This document shows, in pieces, positions 36,401 through 51,850 of a DNA stretch of 64,000 bases. The position numbers and the translations under genes were made by a program. The notes beneath the pieces were generated by a model. The model was not told the DNA's origin. It worked only from the letters and a program-made list of their open reading frames with translations, and searched no databases. How positions within the stretch are numbered: the first letter of the stretch is position 1; every line of letters begins with the position of its first letter. The DNA comes from Molossus alvarezi (Eukaryota; Chordata; Mammalia; Chiroptera; Molossidae). Location of the stretch: positions 4,135,051 through 4,199,050 of the forward strand of contig CM073895.1 in NCBI GenBank assembly GCA_037176705.1. Reading direction: 5' to 3'.

Positions 36401-36460
36401 AAAATTGCTGCATTGTCCCAACATTAGGGTTACTAATGCAGCATTGGCAACGCGGCCAGA
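36401..36460. promoter_or_regulatory. Palindromic candidate control element upstream of HES3
   Basis: Perfect 9-bp inverted arms tgctgcatt (36406-36414) and aatgcagca (36435-36443) flank a 20-bp spacer containing ATTAG, and TACTAAT overlaps the right arm (homeodomain-like TAAT cores). A ggcaac half-site follows. It sits about 540 bp upstream of the HES3 TATA box. Function is inferred only. Confidence 0.4.
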
Positions 36461-36948
36461 GCGTGAAGCCCGCAGAAAGGCCTCACTGGTGGGCGCTCCC
36501 TGCCTCCGCATCTTCATCAGGCCGGCGGAGGCCTGGTGCTGTCACAGTCATTAGCGGGACTCAAAGCTGGCTGGGCCCAAGGACCCTCGGTGGATGCCCC
36601 CGAGAATGCTCGGAGACAAGAGTGGCAAGGACAGGATAAATGGGCCTGGTGGAGAGAGCTGGCACCTAGGGATACTGGGATGAGACAGGCTTGGAGGGAA
36701 TGGGCATGGGAGGGGACCCCAGACTTGGGAAGTGGTGGAGGTGAGAGGGATAAAGGAAAGACTGAGAAAGAATAAAAGAGGTTGCTAGGGAGGGGGAGAG
36801 GTTCTGGAGGAGAGGCTGAAGCCTGAGCTAGGGGAGGAGGTCAGGCAGAGGGAGGTGGGAATGTACTGGTGTGTCCCCTGCTCATCCCCTCCCCTTCAAG
36901 GTTCCTGGAGTCTGGGATCACCTCATTGACATGTAAACGAGGGGCCCC

Positions 36949-36955
36949 TATAAAG
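36949..36955 (+). promoter_or_regulatory. TATA box of HES3
   Basis: TATAAAG lies 36 bp upstream of the HES3 ATG at 36991, in ggcccctataaaggctg. Transcription would start near 36975-36982, leaving a very short leader before this ATG. Confidence 0.7.
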
Positions 36956-36990
36956 GCTGAGCTGCCTCCCTCGGGTACAGATACGACAAC

Positions 36991-38464
36991 ATGGGCACTG
37001 AGCCCCAGACCCAGGACAACTCCAGCGGCCCTGCAGGCAGATTCCGAAAGGTCTGGGGTTCTGAAGAGCTCAAAGTGGGGGCCCTGCCAGGCCAGCGGGG
37101 GCAAAGGTCGAGAGGGCCATGGCCCTGCCCTCTGACAGCCTCTTGTCCACAGATCTCCAAGCCGCTGATGGAGAAGAAGCGCCGGGCACGCATCAATGTG
37201 TCGCTGGAGCAGCTCAGGTCATTGCTGGAGAAGCACTATTCACACCAGGTGAGGCACAGGTGCCATGGACCCTCATCTCCTCCAACACGGGCTCCCCAGC
37301 TAAGAGCCCTCTTCACAAACCCGCAGATCCGAAAACGCAAGTTGGAGAAGGCAGACATCCTGGAGCTGAGCGTCAAGTACATGAAAAGCCTTCAGACCTC
37401 GGTACAAGGTAGAGGTGGACCCTGGAAGGCTTGGGGGGAGGATCAAGAGGGGAGGGGCTAGTAGGATCAGAGCCATGCATAACACAAGGCCAGATAAAGG
37501 AGGGAGGGATGGATGGAGAAGAAAGTGCAGCGCCTGTCCCACCGGTGTGGCTCTGTGGACTGAGCGTCGTCCAGTGGACTGAGAGGTTCTGGTTGGATTC
37601 CCGGTCAGGGCACGTGTCTGCGTTGAGGGCTCAATCCCCAGTGGGGGACGTGCAGGAGGTAGCCGATCCATGTTTCTCCTTCACATAGATGTTTCTCTCT
37701 CTCTCTCTCCCTCTCTCTCTAAGTCATCAATAAAAACTTATTTAAAAGAAAGAAGAGAGAGAGGGGGAGAGAGAGGGAGAAAAAGAGAGAGAGAGGGAGA
37801 GAGAGAGAGAGGTGCAGGGCAGTGCGCAGCTGAGTGAGGAGGGGCCCCAGATGGCTGGAGGAGGGAGGCGGCACAGGCCGGCTGGCTGAGCTGTAATCCG
37901 AATGGAAGAAGGTTTGGACCCCTGGGGAGACGTTCAGGATGCCTCCTCTCCCCTCCTCTCCCTTCTCTTCCTTTCCCCTCCACACTTCTCCCCTTCCCTT
38001 TTCTCTCTTCTCTACAACTCTCCTTTTCTTTTACCTTCTTCTACTCTGCCCTGCACTCCACAATTCTCTCGTCCGCTCCCCTTCCCCCAGGGCTCTGGCC
38101 GGTCTCCAGCGGAGTGGAGTACCCGTCGGGCTTCCGGGGCTGTCTGCCCGGCGTTAGCCAGCTTCTGCGCCGCGAGGAGGAGGGTGGCGGCGGACTGCGC
38201 TGCCCCCTGGTGCACGAGCTCGTGGCAGGCAGCACCATGGACAGCGTCAGCCCCGGCCCGGAGGCGCCCGCGCGGCGAGGTCCTTGTGCCCCCACCATTT
38301 GGGCCCCTGATCCGGCCTCCGGCGGCCCGCGGTCCCCGCCAACCCGGCTCCTCCACCCCAGTGGTCTCCCTGGCCCGTCCACCAACGTCTCGGCACCGCA
38401 GGCGGCGTCTCGCCACTGCGCCGAGAGCCCGGGGACGGGGCTGCGCCTGTGGCGGCCCTGGTGA
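36991..38464 (+). CDS. HES3: HES3 bHLH transcription factor
   Basis: HES3 is a Hairy/Enhancer-of-split repressor that maintains neural progenitors downstream of Notch-type signals. Exons: 36991-37050, 37153-37248, 37327-37408 and 38091-38464, all GT-AG, 203 residues. Exon 1 (MGTEPQTQDNSSGPAGRFRK) joins exon 2 in frame to give KISKPLMEKKRRARINVSLE, a full basic region with the proline typical of HES proteins. Exon 3 gives the rest of the helix-loop-helix (IRKRKLEKADILELSVKYMK). Exon 4 has an Orange-like segment (GFRGCLPGVSQLLRREE), a proline-rich stretch, and ends in WRPW followed at once by TGA, the motif that recruits Groucho/TLE. A second in-frame ATG at 37168 would give the shorter form lacking half the basic region, as annotated in human. 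The upstream start is preferred here because of the TATA box and preserved splicing. The neighbour GPR153 is convergent. Confidence 0.93.
37537..37745 (+). mobile_element. VES-type SINE, HES3 intron 3
   Basis: The head cccaccggtgtggctctgtg, body gggctcaatccccagtgggg and a CT-rich tail ending atcaataaaaactta. It is followed by a (GA)n run at 37749-37812. Confidence 0.85.
37749..37812 (+). repeat. (GA)n simple repeat, HES3 intron 3
   Basis: Purine-rich gagagaggg units lie directly after the SINE tail, probably grown from it. Confidence 0.9.
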
Positions 38465-40215
38465 GGCCCAGGCGTGGCCTCGGACTCAAGGGGGTCCCCC
38501 GTCTGGTCTGCGGGCGCAGACAGTTTTGAGCGCGTCCGTCCTGGTCCTGTGGTGAGGGTGGCCGGACGGGTGCCCCGAGAACGCAGAGAAATATACGAAG
38601 CCACGGTGGACCCAGGTCTGCGCGTCTAGGCATAACATACCCCCGACTCCAGCCTCACCTACTCGGGCTGGACCTGCTCCTCCTCCTCCCACTTCTAAGG
38701 GGGTTGGGAGAGGATGTCCTGGGCTGCACCCCTTTCCCAGGGCCCCCAGCGGGAGCCCGCCCTCGCCCCCACCCCGCAGCCGCGCCGCGGTGGGAAGGTC
38801 GCAGTCTGCAGCGGCGCAGAGCAGACCCCTCGCAGCGAGGAGAATCGCTGCCCCGCCCCGGCCCATTCAACCTGCCAGGGACTCCCGGTTCCCACCGGCA
38901 CAAAGCGCGCCGGGCCCGCCCCGGGGGCGAGGGGCCCCCAGCCCACCCCCACCCTCGACCTCCTTCTCGGCTTCCACGGATCCCCAACCCCCTCCGCACG
39001 TAGCGCGGTACCCTCGCCGCGGGCGCGCGCTCCAAGGCCCGCGCCTGTAAGAAGCACCTCCCGGAGCTGCCCCCTCCCCGCAGCCCGCCCAGAGCTCTGT
39101 CTTTGCTCGACGAGAAGCTCCTCCCACCTCTCTGCCCACCCGACGCGGTTCTTGGAGGGGACCTCGCGCACTGCTGCGCCAGTTTGAGGTCTGATGGAGT
39201 GAAGCTGACCTCCTCTTGTGGGAGAATCCACTCCTTCCCACTCGGCGAAGACCCCGGCCCGGCTCCGCAGAGCCCGCGCCTCCGGATTTCTGGGGCCTCC
39301 TGGGAGCCCACGACCTTCGACAGCCCTTGAAGCATTGGGCATCTGTTTCCGGGGTCCCGGCACGCGATGGGGATCGTGGGGGTGGAGGACCAGATGGGGT
39401 TCTTGGGCTGTGCTCAGGAAGAGATTTCGACACCTCCTCCCACCAGCTTGAAATGCAGAATAAAGAGAGTGCGAACCTGTGAAATGGGTATAAAGAGACT
39501 ACCAAGGTTCTCCTTTATCCCACCATGACTACTTAAGTGCATCTTTTTAAACTACAAATATCAACTTTGTAGAAAACATTTCTTGTTTTTGGCTGCCCTG
39601 GTCTTGCTCATGTGCTAAACCTGTACTGGCTAGACCCCGAGGAGAAAGCGACCCGGCTCCCCCATCCCACCCAGCGGGCTCTGGCGCGAGGCGAAGGCAG
39701 GAGTCCCGGTGGTGGCGGTTTTTCCCGGCCGCCTGCGGGGTCTCAGCTTACCGCAGTCCTAGGTTTGGGTGGTGGTTCTAAGACTCCTTCTGGTCACCAG
39801 GTGGCGATCTCGCACCGCGGACCCAGGGCGCGGCCTCCAAATTCCAATGCGGCCAGGGGTCTGGTCACTGGGCAAAACAGGTCCAGCGACCCTGGCTCCA
39901 ACTGCCCTGCCCTTTTCGCCCTCCTGAATCAACCTCACAGGGGCTAGAGGCTAGTGGCCTCAGAAACCATCAGTGGGGCAGGGGCCTCTCCTGATGGTAG
40001 GGCCTTGGTGCCCACCCCACTCACTGCTCCAGGCCTGGCAAACTCTGCCTGGGGCACGGCCCTTTCAGAAAAAATGGGCAGGTCCAACCCAGAAGAACGG
40101 CGCACCAATAGAGGAATTCGAGACCCGAGGGAGAGGCATTTGGGGGCAGCTGGCCAGGGATGCTGTTAGATTCTAGAAAGGCATTTCCATGAAATCATTC
40201 TAGAAATGCTAGGTG
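38465..40215. other. HES3-GPR153 convergent intergenic region
   Basis: The left part remains CpG-rich to about 39850 and may be HES3 3' UTR: the first plus-strand AATAAA is at 39459-39464. The GPR153 signal faces it at 40232-40237. No further gene is supported; long open frames here are a GC effect. Confidence 0.55.
39459..39464 (+). terminator. Candidate polyadenylation signal AATAAA, HES3
   Basis: The first canonical hexamer after the HES3 stop, in tgcagaataaagagagtg. It implies a 3' UTR of about 1 kb. Confidence 0.4.
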
Positions 40216-40231
40216 CGAATCATAGGAAATT

Positions 40232-40237
40232 TTTATT
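40232..40237 (-). terminator. Candidate polyadenylation signal AATAAA, GPR153
   Basis: AATAAA on the minus strand about 1.6 kb beyond the GPR153 stop. An upstream alternative lies at about 40442-40447. Confidence 0.5.
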
Positions 40238-41824
40238 GGGTCTGTACAGAAGAGAAATGACTAGTTGTAAAAACAACAACAAAAAACTACAAACCGATCC
40301 CTGGCTTTGGGCTGGGTGGTGATAGGAGGATAGAACTTCCTCCCCACTAAGCCCAGGGTCAAGCTGCTAATCAACGCAGCTCACAAAGTGTAAGAGGGAG
40401 CTCCAGGCCCCAGGGCCCTCGGCTTGGGGCCCTCCCTCCTCTTTATTTTTGTAATAATCAGGACTAGAAGGACTTCGAGGTACCATGTGCCCCTGCAAGT
40501 ATTGCCATTGGATATGAAATAGAGTGAAAACCCAAGGTGACAAATGTGCCAGCCTGAGGGGGGAGAGTAGCTAGCTGATGACCTCATGACATGTCAGTCC
40601 TTGAAGGCACAGCCGTACTGGCCCAGCTGGACAGCAGTCCCCTGCCTCGCTCACCAGTGGCCAGCTCATCCCCAAGATTATCTCGCAGCCAGGGACTGCA
40701 GGAGCCTCTGAAGCAGAGATGGAGCCAGGCAGCCCATCCTCCCTCCTCCCAGTGGCTGCTTCTGGGGCTGGGACCCAGTCTGGGGAGTGAGGAGAAAGGC
40801 GTAGCCCCTGAAGGGGCAGAGCAGGAGGGGACAGTGTGCAGGCAGGCTCCATGCTGGCCCTGGACCTGCTCCAGGGCTCCATGTTTTAGTCACTGCATGA
40901 AGGCAGGAGCAGAGACCAGACAGCCTCTGCACTTGCCCCTGTCCCTCCAATTCACAGCCATTCCTGGGCCTCTCCTTAGCCTGTGTCTAGGGGCTTCCCC
41001 CCTAGAAGTCCCAGCCAGCTCCTCCCCAGGGCCCATGCCAAAGCCCAGGCCTGCAAGGGGTCTGCCAGGACGGAGAGCAAAGAATCCTGTTTACATGGTT
41101 GGGGAGGACCCTTGTCAGAAACCCAGAAACAGGGGCTTTCGGCCAGACCCATAGGGTGGGGTGAGGCTGGGATGGACACCAGAATAAGTAAGCCCACTTT
41201 TCCTTTGCTTCAGTCCTTCCCACCCTGTACCCACGACCTTCATGGGGGGGAGTCACAGAGATGGCCAACGTGGAGGACAGGCAATGAGAAATAATGCAAG
41301 TGAGGACAATAACCAGTCAAGATGGGTGTCGTGCCCATGGTGAAGATGTCAAAGTGTTGTGCTTTAGCCTGCTGGGAGAACTTGTTTGGGCTCCGAAGAC
41401 CCCTGTGCCTGGGGACCCTCTGTGCCCCACTCCCCGAGGTGAGACAGGTCTAGTACAGAGTGGAAAGCCAGCAGTCCAGTGGCTCTGCCTCCCGCAGAGC
41501 CAGGCTTTGCTCTGTCTGGAGGTGGCCCTGTCCCGAGGCTCCACCACCCCGACCCCAGCCCTGCTGTCCAGGGGCTGGGCACATGTGGACCCTCTTTACC
41601 CAAGCCCAGCTTCACTGCCCCAGAGATGAAGTGCTGGGCACAGTCCTCCAGGGCAGCCATCGCCTCTCCAGGCAAAGCCTGCTTCACAGGGCGACAAAGC
41701 TGCGTCCTGCCGCCCCGGGAAGGCTGGCACATGTCCAGTCGTCACTGGCGGGCTCAGTGCCGCCCTGCCCGGAGCCCTGCTGGGGCAGGTGGCATCTTTG
41801 GTGCTTTGGCCGGGAGGGCTGCTC
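40238..41824 (-). other. GPR153 3' untranslated region (inferred)
   Basis: The region between the GPR153 stop and its candidate poly(A) signal contains no recognisable gene or SINE. Confidence 0.5.
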
Positions 41825-46792
<4,968 letters not shown>

Positions 46793-48662
46793 TCAGAGCA
46801 GCAGCCCTCACACTCAGTGGCCCGGGGACACCAGGGACAAGCATCTGCAGCGGGGAACAAGCCAACAAGCACTTGCCACGCTCCCTCTGGCTACAGCGTC
46901 AGGCTCGGGGTGGGGCAGAGAGCTTCTCCCGGTATGCCGGCACCTGTTGGTCCTGGTTTGGGCTGGGCTGCTTTGCTCTCCTCTCTGTGGCCTCCTGCTC
47001 CTGACCCTGGCACCCCAGGGAACATATACAGAAGTGCCTAATAAGTGCATGTTTCTTTACTTCCAGGAACCCTGGTCGAGGCGTGGAATTTGGGCTTCTT
47101 TCCAAGCTACCTGTGCCCTCCGGGAACCAGCCAGGCTGGGCTCAGATGGGCGTTCTTGCAAACATCCCCAAATGCTAGGACAGCCCTCGGAAGGCTTCCC
47201 CAGTGCACGCCGGGGGCCCGCACCTCAATCTGTCCCATTTCATTTGGCAAAATGAGGATGTTCCTGGGAGGATGAGTCCCCTGTGAAGTAGGGGTGATGT
47301 GGTGACAACTTTCACGCCCACCCTGGGAAAGGGCAGCTGCTGTGTCCAGGTCAGCGCCCCCCTTCCCCCCGCATCCTAACTGTGTGGGAGAGCAAGGTCC
47401 CTGAACCCATGTCCTACACTGCCACCGGCCCACCACTTCCAGGGGACGCTGGGGCGGACAGGCTCACACTCAGTGGCCCTCTGGGTGGTGAAGAGCATTA
47501 CATTACAGATGCCTTGGGCACAGCCCAGGGACCAGACCTTGACCCAAGGAGGAACTGCTGACAGCCTGTGGACATGAGCCAGGAACAAAGGATGCTGGGA
47601 AGGAGCCACGGGTTGGGGAGGTGCCCCATCCTGCTGGAGGGCTGGGCAGTGAGCCCCCACCCCCGCCCTTTCCCAGCCTGACAGCCCCAACTGCCTCCTG
47701 GGCAGCGTGCTGGCCAGTCCTGATGCGGAGCCCCCACGACAGGCTCCTCTGGCCACAGCCTGGAGCAGGCAGCGGGGAGGGGCATAGGCGAAGTGAAGGC
47801 CCACTGTGCGCTCTGCCTACACTCGGCCCTTCTCACCCGGAGCCTGTTTAATTTCATTGGCTGCACTTCTGGCCCAACACTTACAGATGCCTACTGTACC
47901 AGACAGTCATGTGATCCCCCAGGGACTGTTTCCAGCTTGGGGTGGACAGGCCACTGCAGGACCCTGGCGCTCAGGGCAGAGGACACGATACCTCCCAGCA
48001 CAGCCAGGCCCCTATGCTTGTCTTGTCGGGGGTTCTTTTGGTCTGTCTGTGGCCTGACACCCCTGGACATCAAGGGGCCTCTGAGGGATGTGTCTCATTC
48101 ATCTTGGAGTCTCTGCTGTGGGCCTGCCCAGCCCCCGGCCCAGGGGAGGAGTCCATTCTGGATCACACCCCAAGGGGCTCAGGGACCTCCTTCTCAATGA
48201 GCCTTGGGCTTGCAGAATGGTCCTCCCTTCCCCATCCCAGACCCAGGGCAGGAGGCAGGGTGGCCCTGTCGGACCACAGCCAGCTATTCTGATGTCTGGC
48301 GAACCCCTTGACCTCAGCATACCGAGGCCACACGTGTGAGGTAGGAGCCGCTAGACTCCAGCTCCTGCTCCCACCTGTTACTTCACTCAGCCGGGCCTCA
48401 GTTTTCTTATCTGTAAGCTGGACATGATAGCACCTACCTTGAAAAGCATTGTGGACAGTCAATACGCTATCCCAGGGGGAGTGCTCAGAATGAGCCAGAG
48501 GCCCTGTAAGCGCTCAGTAGATTTCATGTCGATGTCTGTGCTAAAGCCCTTGCAGCTCACTGAGCTACGCTGTCTCCTACTGAGCTCAGAGATGTGGGTG
48601 AACCTCAGACCTGCGGGCGGACACAGTCTCCCTGACCAGCCTTGGGACAGCCCAGCTTTCTT

Positions 48663-48905
48663 TTTTACCCTCACTGAGAACATTTTTTCCACTGATTTTT
48701 AGAGAGAGTGGAAGGGAGGGAGGAAAGGGGAGAAAGAGAGAAACATTGATGTGAAAGAGAAACATCAATTGGTTGCCTCCTGCACATGCCCCAACCGGGG
48801 TTGGAGATTGAACTCACAACCCAGGCATCTGCCCTTGACCAGGAATCGAACCCACGACCCTTTGGTGTGAGGGCCGATGCTCTAAGTACTGAGCCACACA
48901 GGGTG
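48663..48905 (-). mobile_element. VES-type SINE
   Basis: accctcactgagaacatttt, gagaaacattgatgtgaaag and gtactgagccacacaggg show a full-length, moderately diverged element. Confidence 0.85.
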
Positions 48906-49394
48906 GGACAGCCCAGTTTTGAGGAGGCCACAGGGCTGCCCCCAGCCCTGTGGGGGGCCCGGCAGCCTGCTGGGGACGCAGAGCAGGCAGAGTGTGGGTG
49001 CTCCTGTGGTCCAGAGGCTGCAGCCACCAGTGATCTTGGAGTTGTCAAATAGGGAACTGGATTCAGCATGCACCTGGGGGCTGCATCTTTTCCACCTGCA
49101 CTGGGCCACCTACGCTGGCCGACTGGGAGGCCTTCCCTGAGGTGCCCAAGCAGGAGCCTGAGCCCTGTGACCCTGGGGCAGGGCGGTGGGGAAGGAGCCA
49201 CAGGCTACCACTGGCACAACCCTTCACGTGCCAGGTGATCCCCTCGTCTAGCATAACTTTACTGCAGGGCAGGGCTTGAGGTCTGCAGGCAGGGGAAGCA
49301 TCCTCCCGGGAACAGGTACACTCCCCCCAGGGAGCATCCCCAGTGATTTTGTGTGCTGGACAATGCCATCTTCCCAACTTTATTGATTTATGTT

Positions 49395-49640
49395 TTTTGT
49401 TAATCCTCACCTGAAGATAGTTTTCCATTGATTTGTAAACAGAGTGAAAGTGAGGGAGAAAGAGGAAGAGACAAACTTCAATGTGAGAGAGACACATCGA
49501 TTGGTTGCCTCCCGCATGACCCTAGCCAGGGCCGGAGAGCTAACCTGCTACCCAGGTACGTGCCCTTGACTGGGAGTCAAACCTGCGACCCTTTGGTCTG
49601 AGGGCCAACGCTCCAACCGCTGAGCCAAACCAGCCCGGCC
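49395..49640 (-). mobile_element. VES-type SINE
   Basis: taatcctcacctgaagatag to gagccaaaccagcccggcc; full length, with the B-box complement gggagtcaaacctgcg. Confidence 0.88.
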
Positions 49641-49769
49641 ATCATCCCCACTTTAAAGACGGTCAAGCAGAGGCAGAGAAAGGTACAATTGTTTGCCCAA
49701 GCTATTATGTGCCCAGGTGAGGATCCAAACTCAGTTCGTCTGACATAAGAAACCCTGGCCTCTCAGGCC

Positions 49770-49905
49770 CTGGACAGACAGCTCAGTTGGGTACGAGCAT
49801 CCTCCCAATATGCCGAGAATGCAGTTTCCACCTCCAGCCAGGACACAGACAAGAAGGAACCAATGAAAGCATCCATTCATGGAACAACAAATCCATCTCT
49901 CTTTC
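49770..49905 (+). mobile_element. tRNA-derived SINE of a second subtype
   Basis: The head ctggacagacagctcagttg and body 'gaaccaatgaaagcatccat' with aacaacaaatccatctctct differ from the other SINEs. It resembles another known bat tRNA SINE type. It ends in a long composite microsatellite. Confidence 0.65.
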
Positions 49906-49907
49906 AA

Positions 49908-49942
<35 letters not shown>

Positions 49943-49982
49943 ATACAATACAATACAATACAATACAATACAATACAATACA
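49906..49982 (+). repeat. Composite microsatellite (AAAT)n then (ACAAT)n
   Basis: About nine copies of a 4-bp AAAT-type unit pass directly into about seven copies of a 5-bp ACAAT-type unit at the 3' end of the SINE. Confidence 0.95.
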
Positions 49983-50499
49983 TCCCCGCCTCTCAAACCC
50001 CAAAATGCTCAGGAACAAGGCATTTTTTTTTTGTTCCTCGTTCAGATGGTCTTTCTGAGTCTCCTATCCCTGCAGCGTGGGCCCTCCTGTCCCCACACTG
50101 TCCCCAAACTGCGAGGGAACACTGAAGCTTGCAGCCCCAGGCAAAACAGGGAGGGAAGTGTGAGGGCTGGTTTGGGGCTCAGCACTCCGGGGGCGGTGGT
50201 CCTGGGATGGGGATGGGGAGTGTACACCCAAATCTCCACACGCGGAGTGAGAAGGGGCAGGCTCTGTGGGACCAGGGAGTCGCCCTTCCTCCAGGATGGT
50301 GACCCGCAGATCACACACCTGTGGATCTTTCTTCACGAACAGCGGACATTTGGGGCCAGACCCCTTGGCTGGGCTCCCTCCAGTGGGGTCCGCACCCAGG
50401 GCGTCACTACCCCCAACTGGGAAGTTTCTCCCCCATCTCAGCATTTCAGAGGGGCTCCCCAGCCCCCTGTCAAAGGGCAGGCTGCAGGTGGGAGAGGCC

Positions 50500-51850
50500 T
50501 AGGACCCACAGCCCAGAAGCCTCCCTCTGCAGGGTCTGCGGGCGGGGCCCCGCGTGACGTCACGGCCTCCGGCCAATGAGGCGGCGTGGCCCCAGGGTTC
50601 GATTGCGCAACAAAGAGGACCGAGAACTTGAAAGGATTCCCCGGGCTCCATCGGCCGCCCCCGGGCTGCTCAGCCTGCGCCGACGATCATCCGCAGGGCC
50701 CGGCCTGGCCGCTGCCCAGGGCGGGGCTCGAAGCGCAGAACCTTTGCGCGTCCGGCAACCCCCATCCCCGCGGTCCCCGCTCCTCGGTGCTCAGATCCCC
50801 AGGACCGACCCAGCACGACCCCGCCTGCTGGCCCAGCCCCAGCGGGGGGGCCCCCCAGCCCTGCCCAGCCCCGAGGGCGCGTCCCAGCGCCAGCCGGGAA
50901 ACCGGACGCAGGCGGGTCTGTGGTCCTCGGACACACCTCAGCCCCACCCCGGTCACGCCTGGCAGGAGGGCTCCCAGAACCGCCATCCCCGCCCCGTGCA
51001 ATCCAGCCCCGGGGGTGGCGCTGCTAAGCCCGGAGGCTGTGGGACGGAGGAAGGGGCCAGCCCCGGGGAAGTTACCTCCTAAGGTCCCCAAGTTGGGGGG
51101 GAACACAGCCCTAAGCAGTGCCCCAGGCCCCCCGGACAGACGACGCGACCGACACACCGCGGACAGCCCCTCCCCGGCCAGAGTCCTCGCGCAGGGGGTC
51201 CCTGCCCGGGGTCCTCCCTCCCTCCCGCCCCCGAGCTGGGCGGCTGCGCTCACCGTACGTTCGGGCGCCCAGGGCTACTGCTCTCTGCTCCCGCCTCCGG
51301 CTGCGACTGTGGCTCCCGCGCCCCCGGGCCGAGCGCGGGCCGCCGGGGACAGCGGGGCTGGCTGGCGGCGGAGCGGCCCGAGGGCCGGAGCATCCTGGAG
51401 GCGGCCGCCGCGGCCGGGGCGTTCGGCTCGGCTCGGCCGGGCCCTGCTGCCCCTCCCACCCGGCCTCCCTCCCCACGCGCGCCGCCGTCACCGCCGCGCT
51501 CCGCTCCCGCTCGGCTGGCTGCGCCTGGCGGCGGGGGGCGGGGGCGGGGGGCGGAGCAGGGCGCGTGCCTCCGCGGGCGCCTCCGCACCGCCCCTCGGGC
51601 CGCCTCGCCCCCAACCCCGGAGGAGCGGCCCGCCTTGGCGGTCTGTCCGAGCGCCTGTGGGTGCGCGGTGCTCCCCACCCCCGCCGCCGGGCGAAGCCGC
51701 CCAAGGGAGGGCGGCGCCTCCAAAAGCGCCCGGACCACGCCGCGGCCCATCGCCGCCCCCTTGGGTCGGTCCACACTCCCCACGCTGACTCAACCCCCTG
51801 TGGACGGCCCGGGCCCGGGGCCAAAGGGGCCTGGGACAGGAATGGACAGT
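50500..51850. promoter_or_regulatory. CpG island, GPR153 promoter
   Basis: A CpG-dense 1.3 kb region lies about 14 kb from the GPR153 poly(A) signal, matching the size of the human gene. The overlapping 400-codon open frame on the plus strand is GC-driven and has no recognisable domain. Confidence 0.65.
51254..51480 (-). other. Probable non-coding exon 1 of GPR153
   Basis: On the minus strand a strong donor, cgaacgtacg|gtgagcgcag, closes an exon at 51254 inside the CpG island. The upstream limit (TSS) is a guess. It fits a 5' UTR exon spliced to the coding start near 46.74 kb. Confidence 0.45.

Noticed and set aside
50586..51788. 400-codon plus-strand open frame
   Set aside because: Entirely within the GPR153 CpG island and biased to Pro, Arg, Ala and Gly. 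GC-rich DNA lacks stop codons; there is no splice or homology support.
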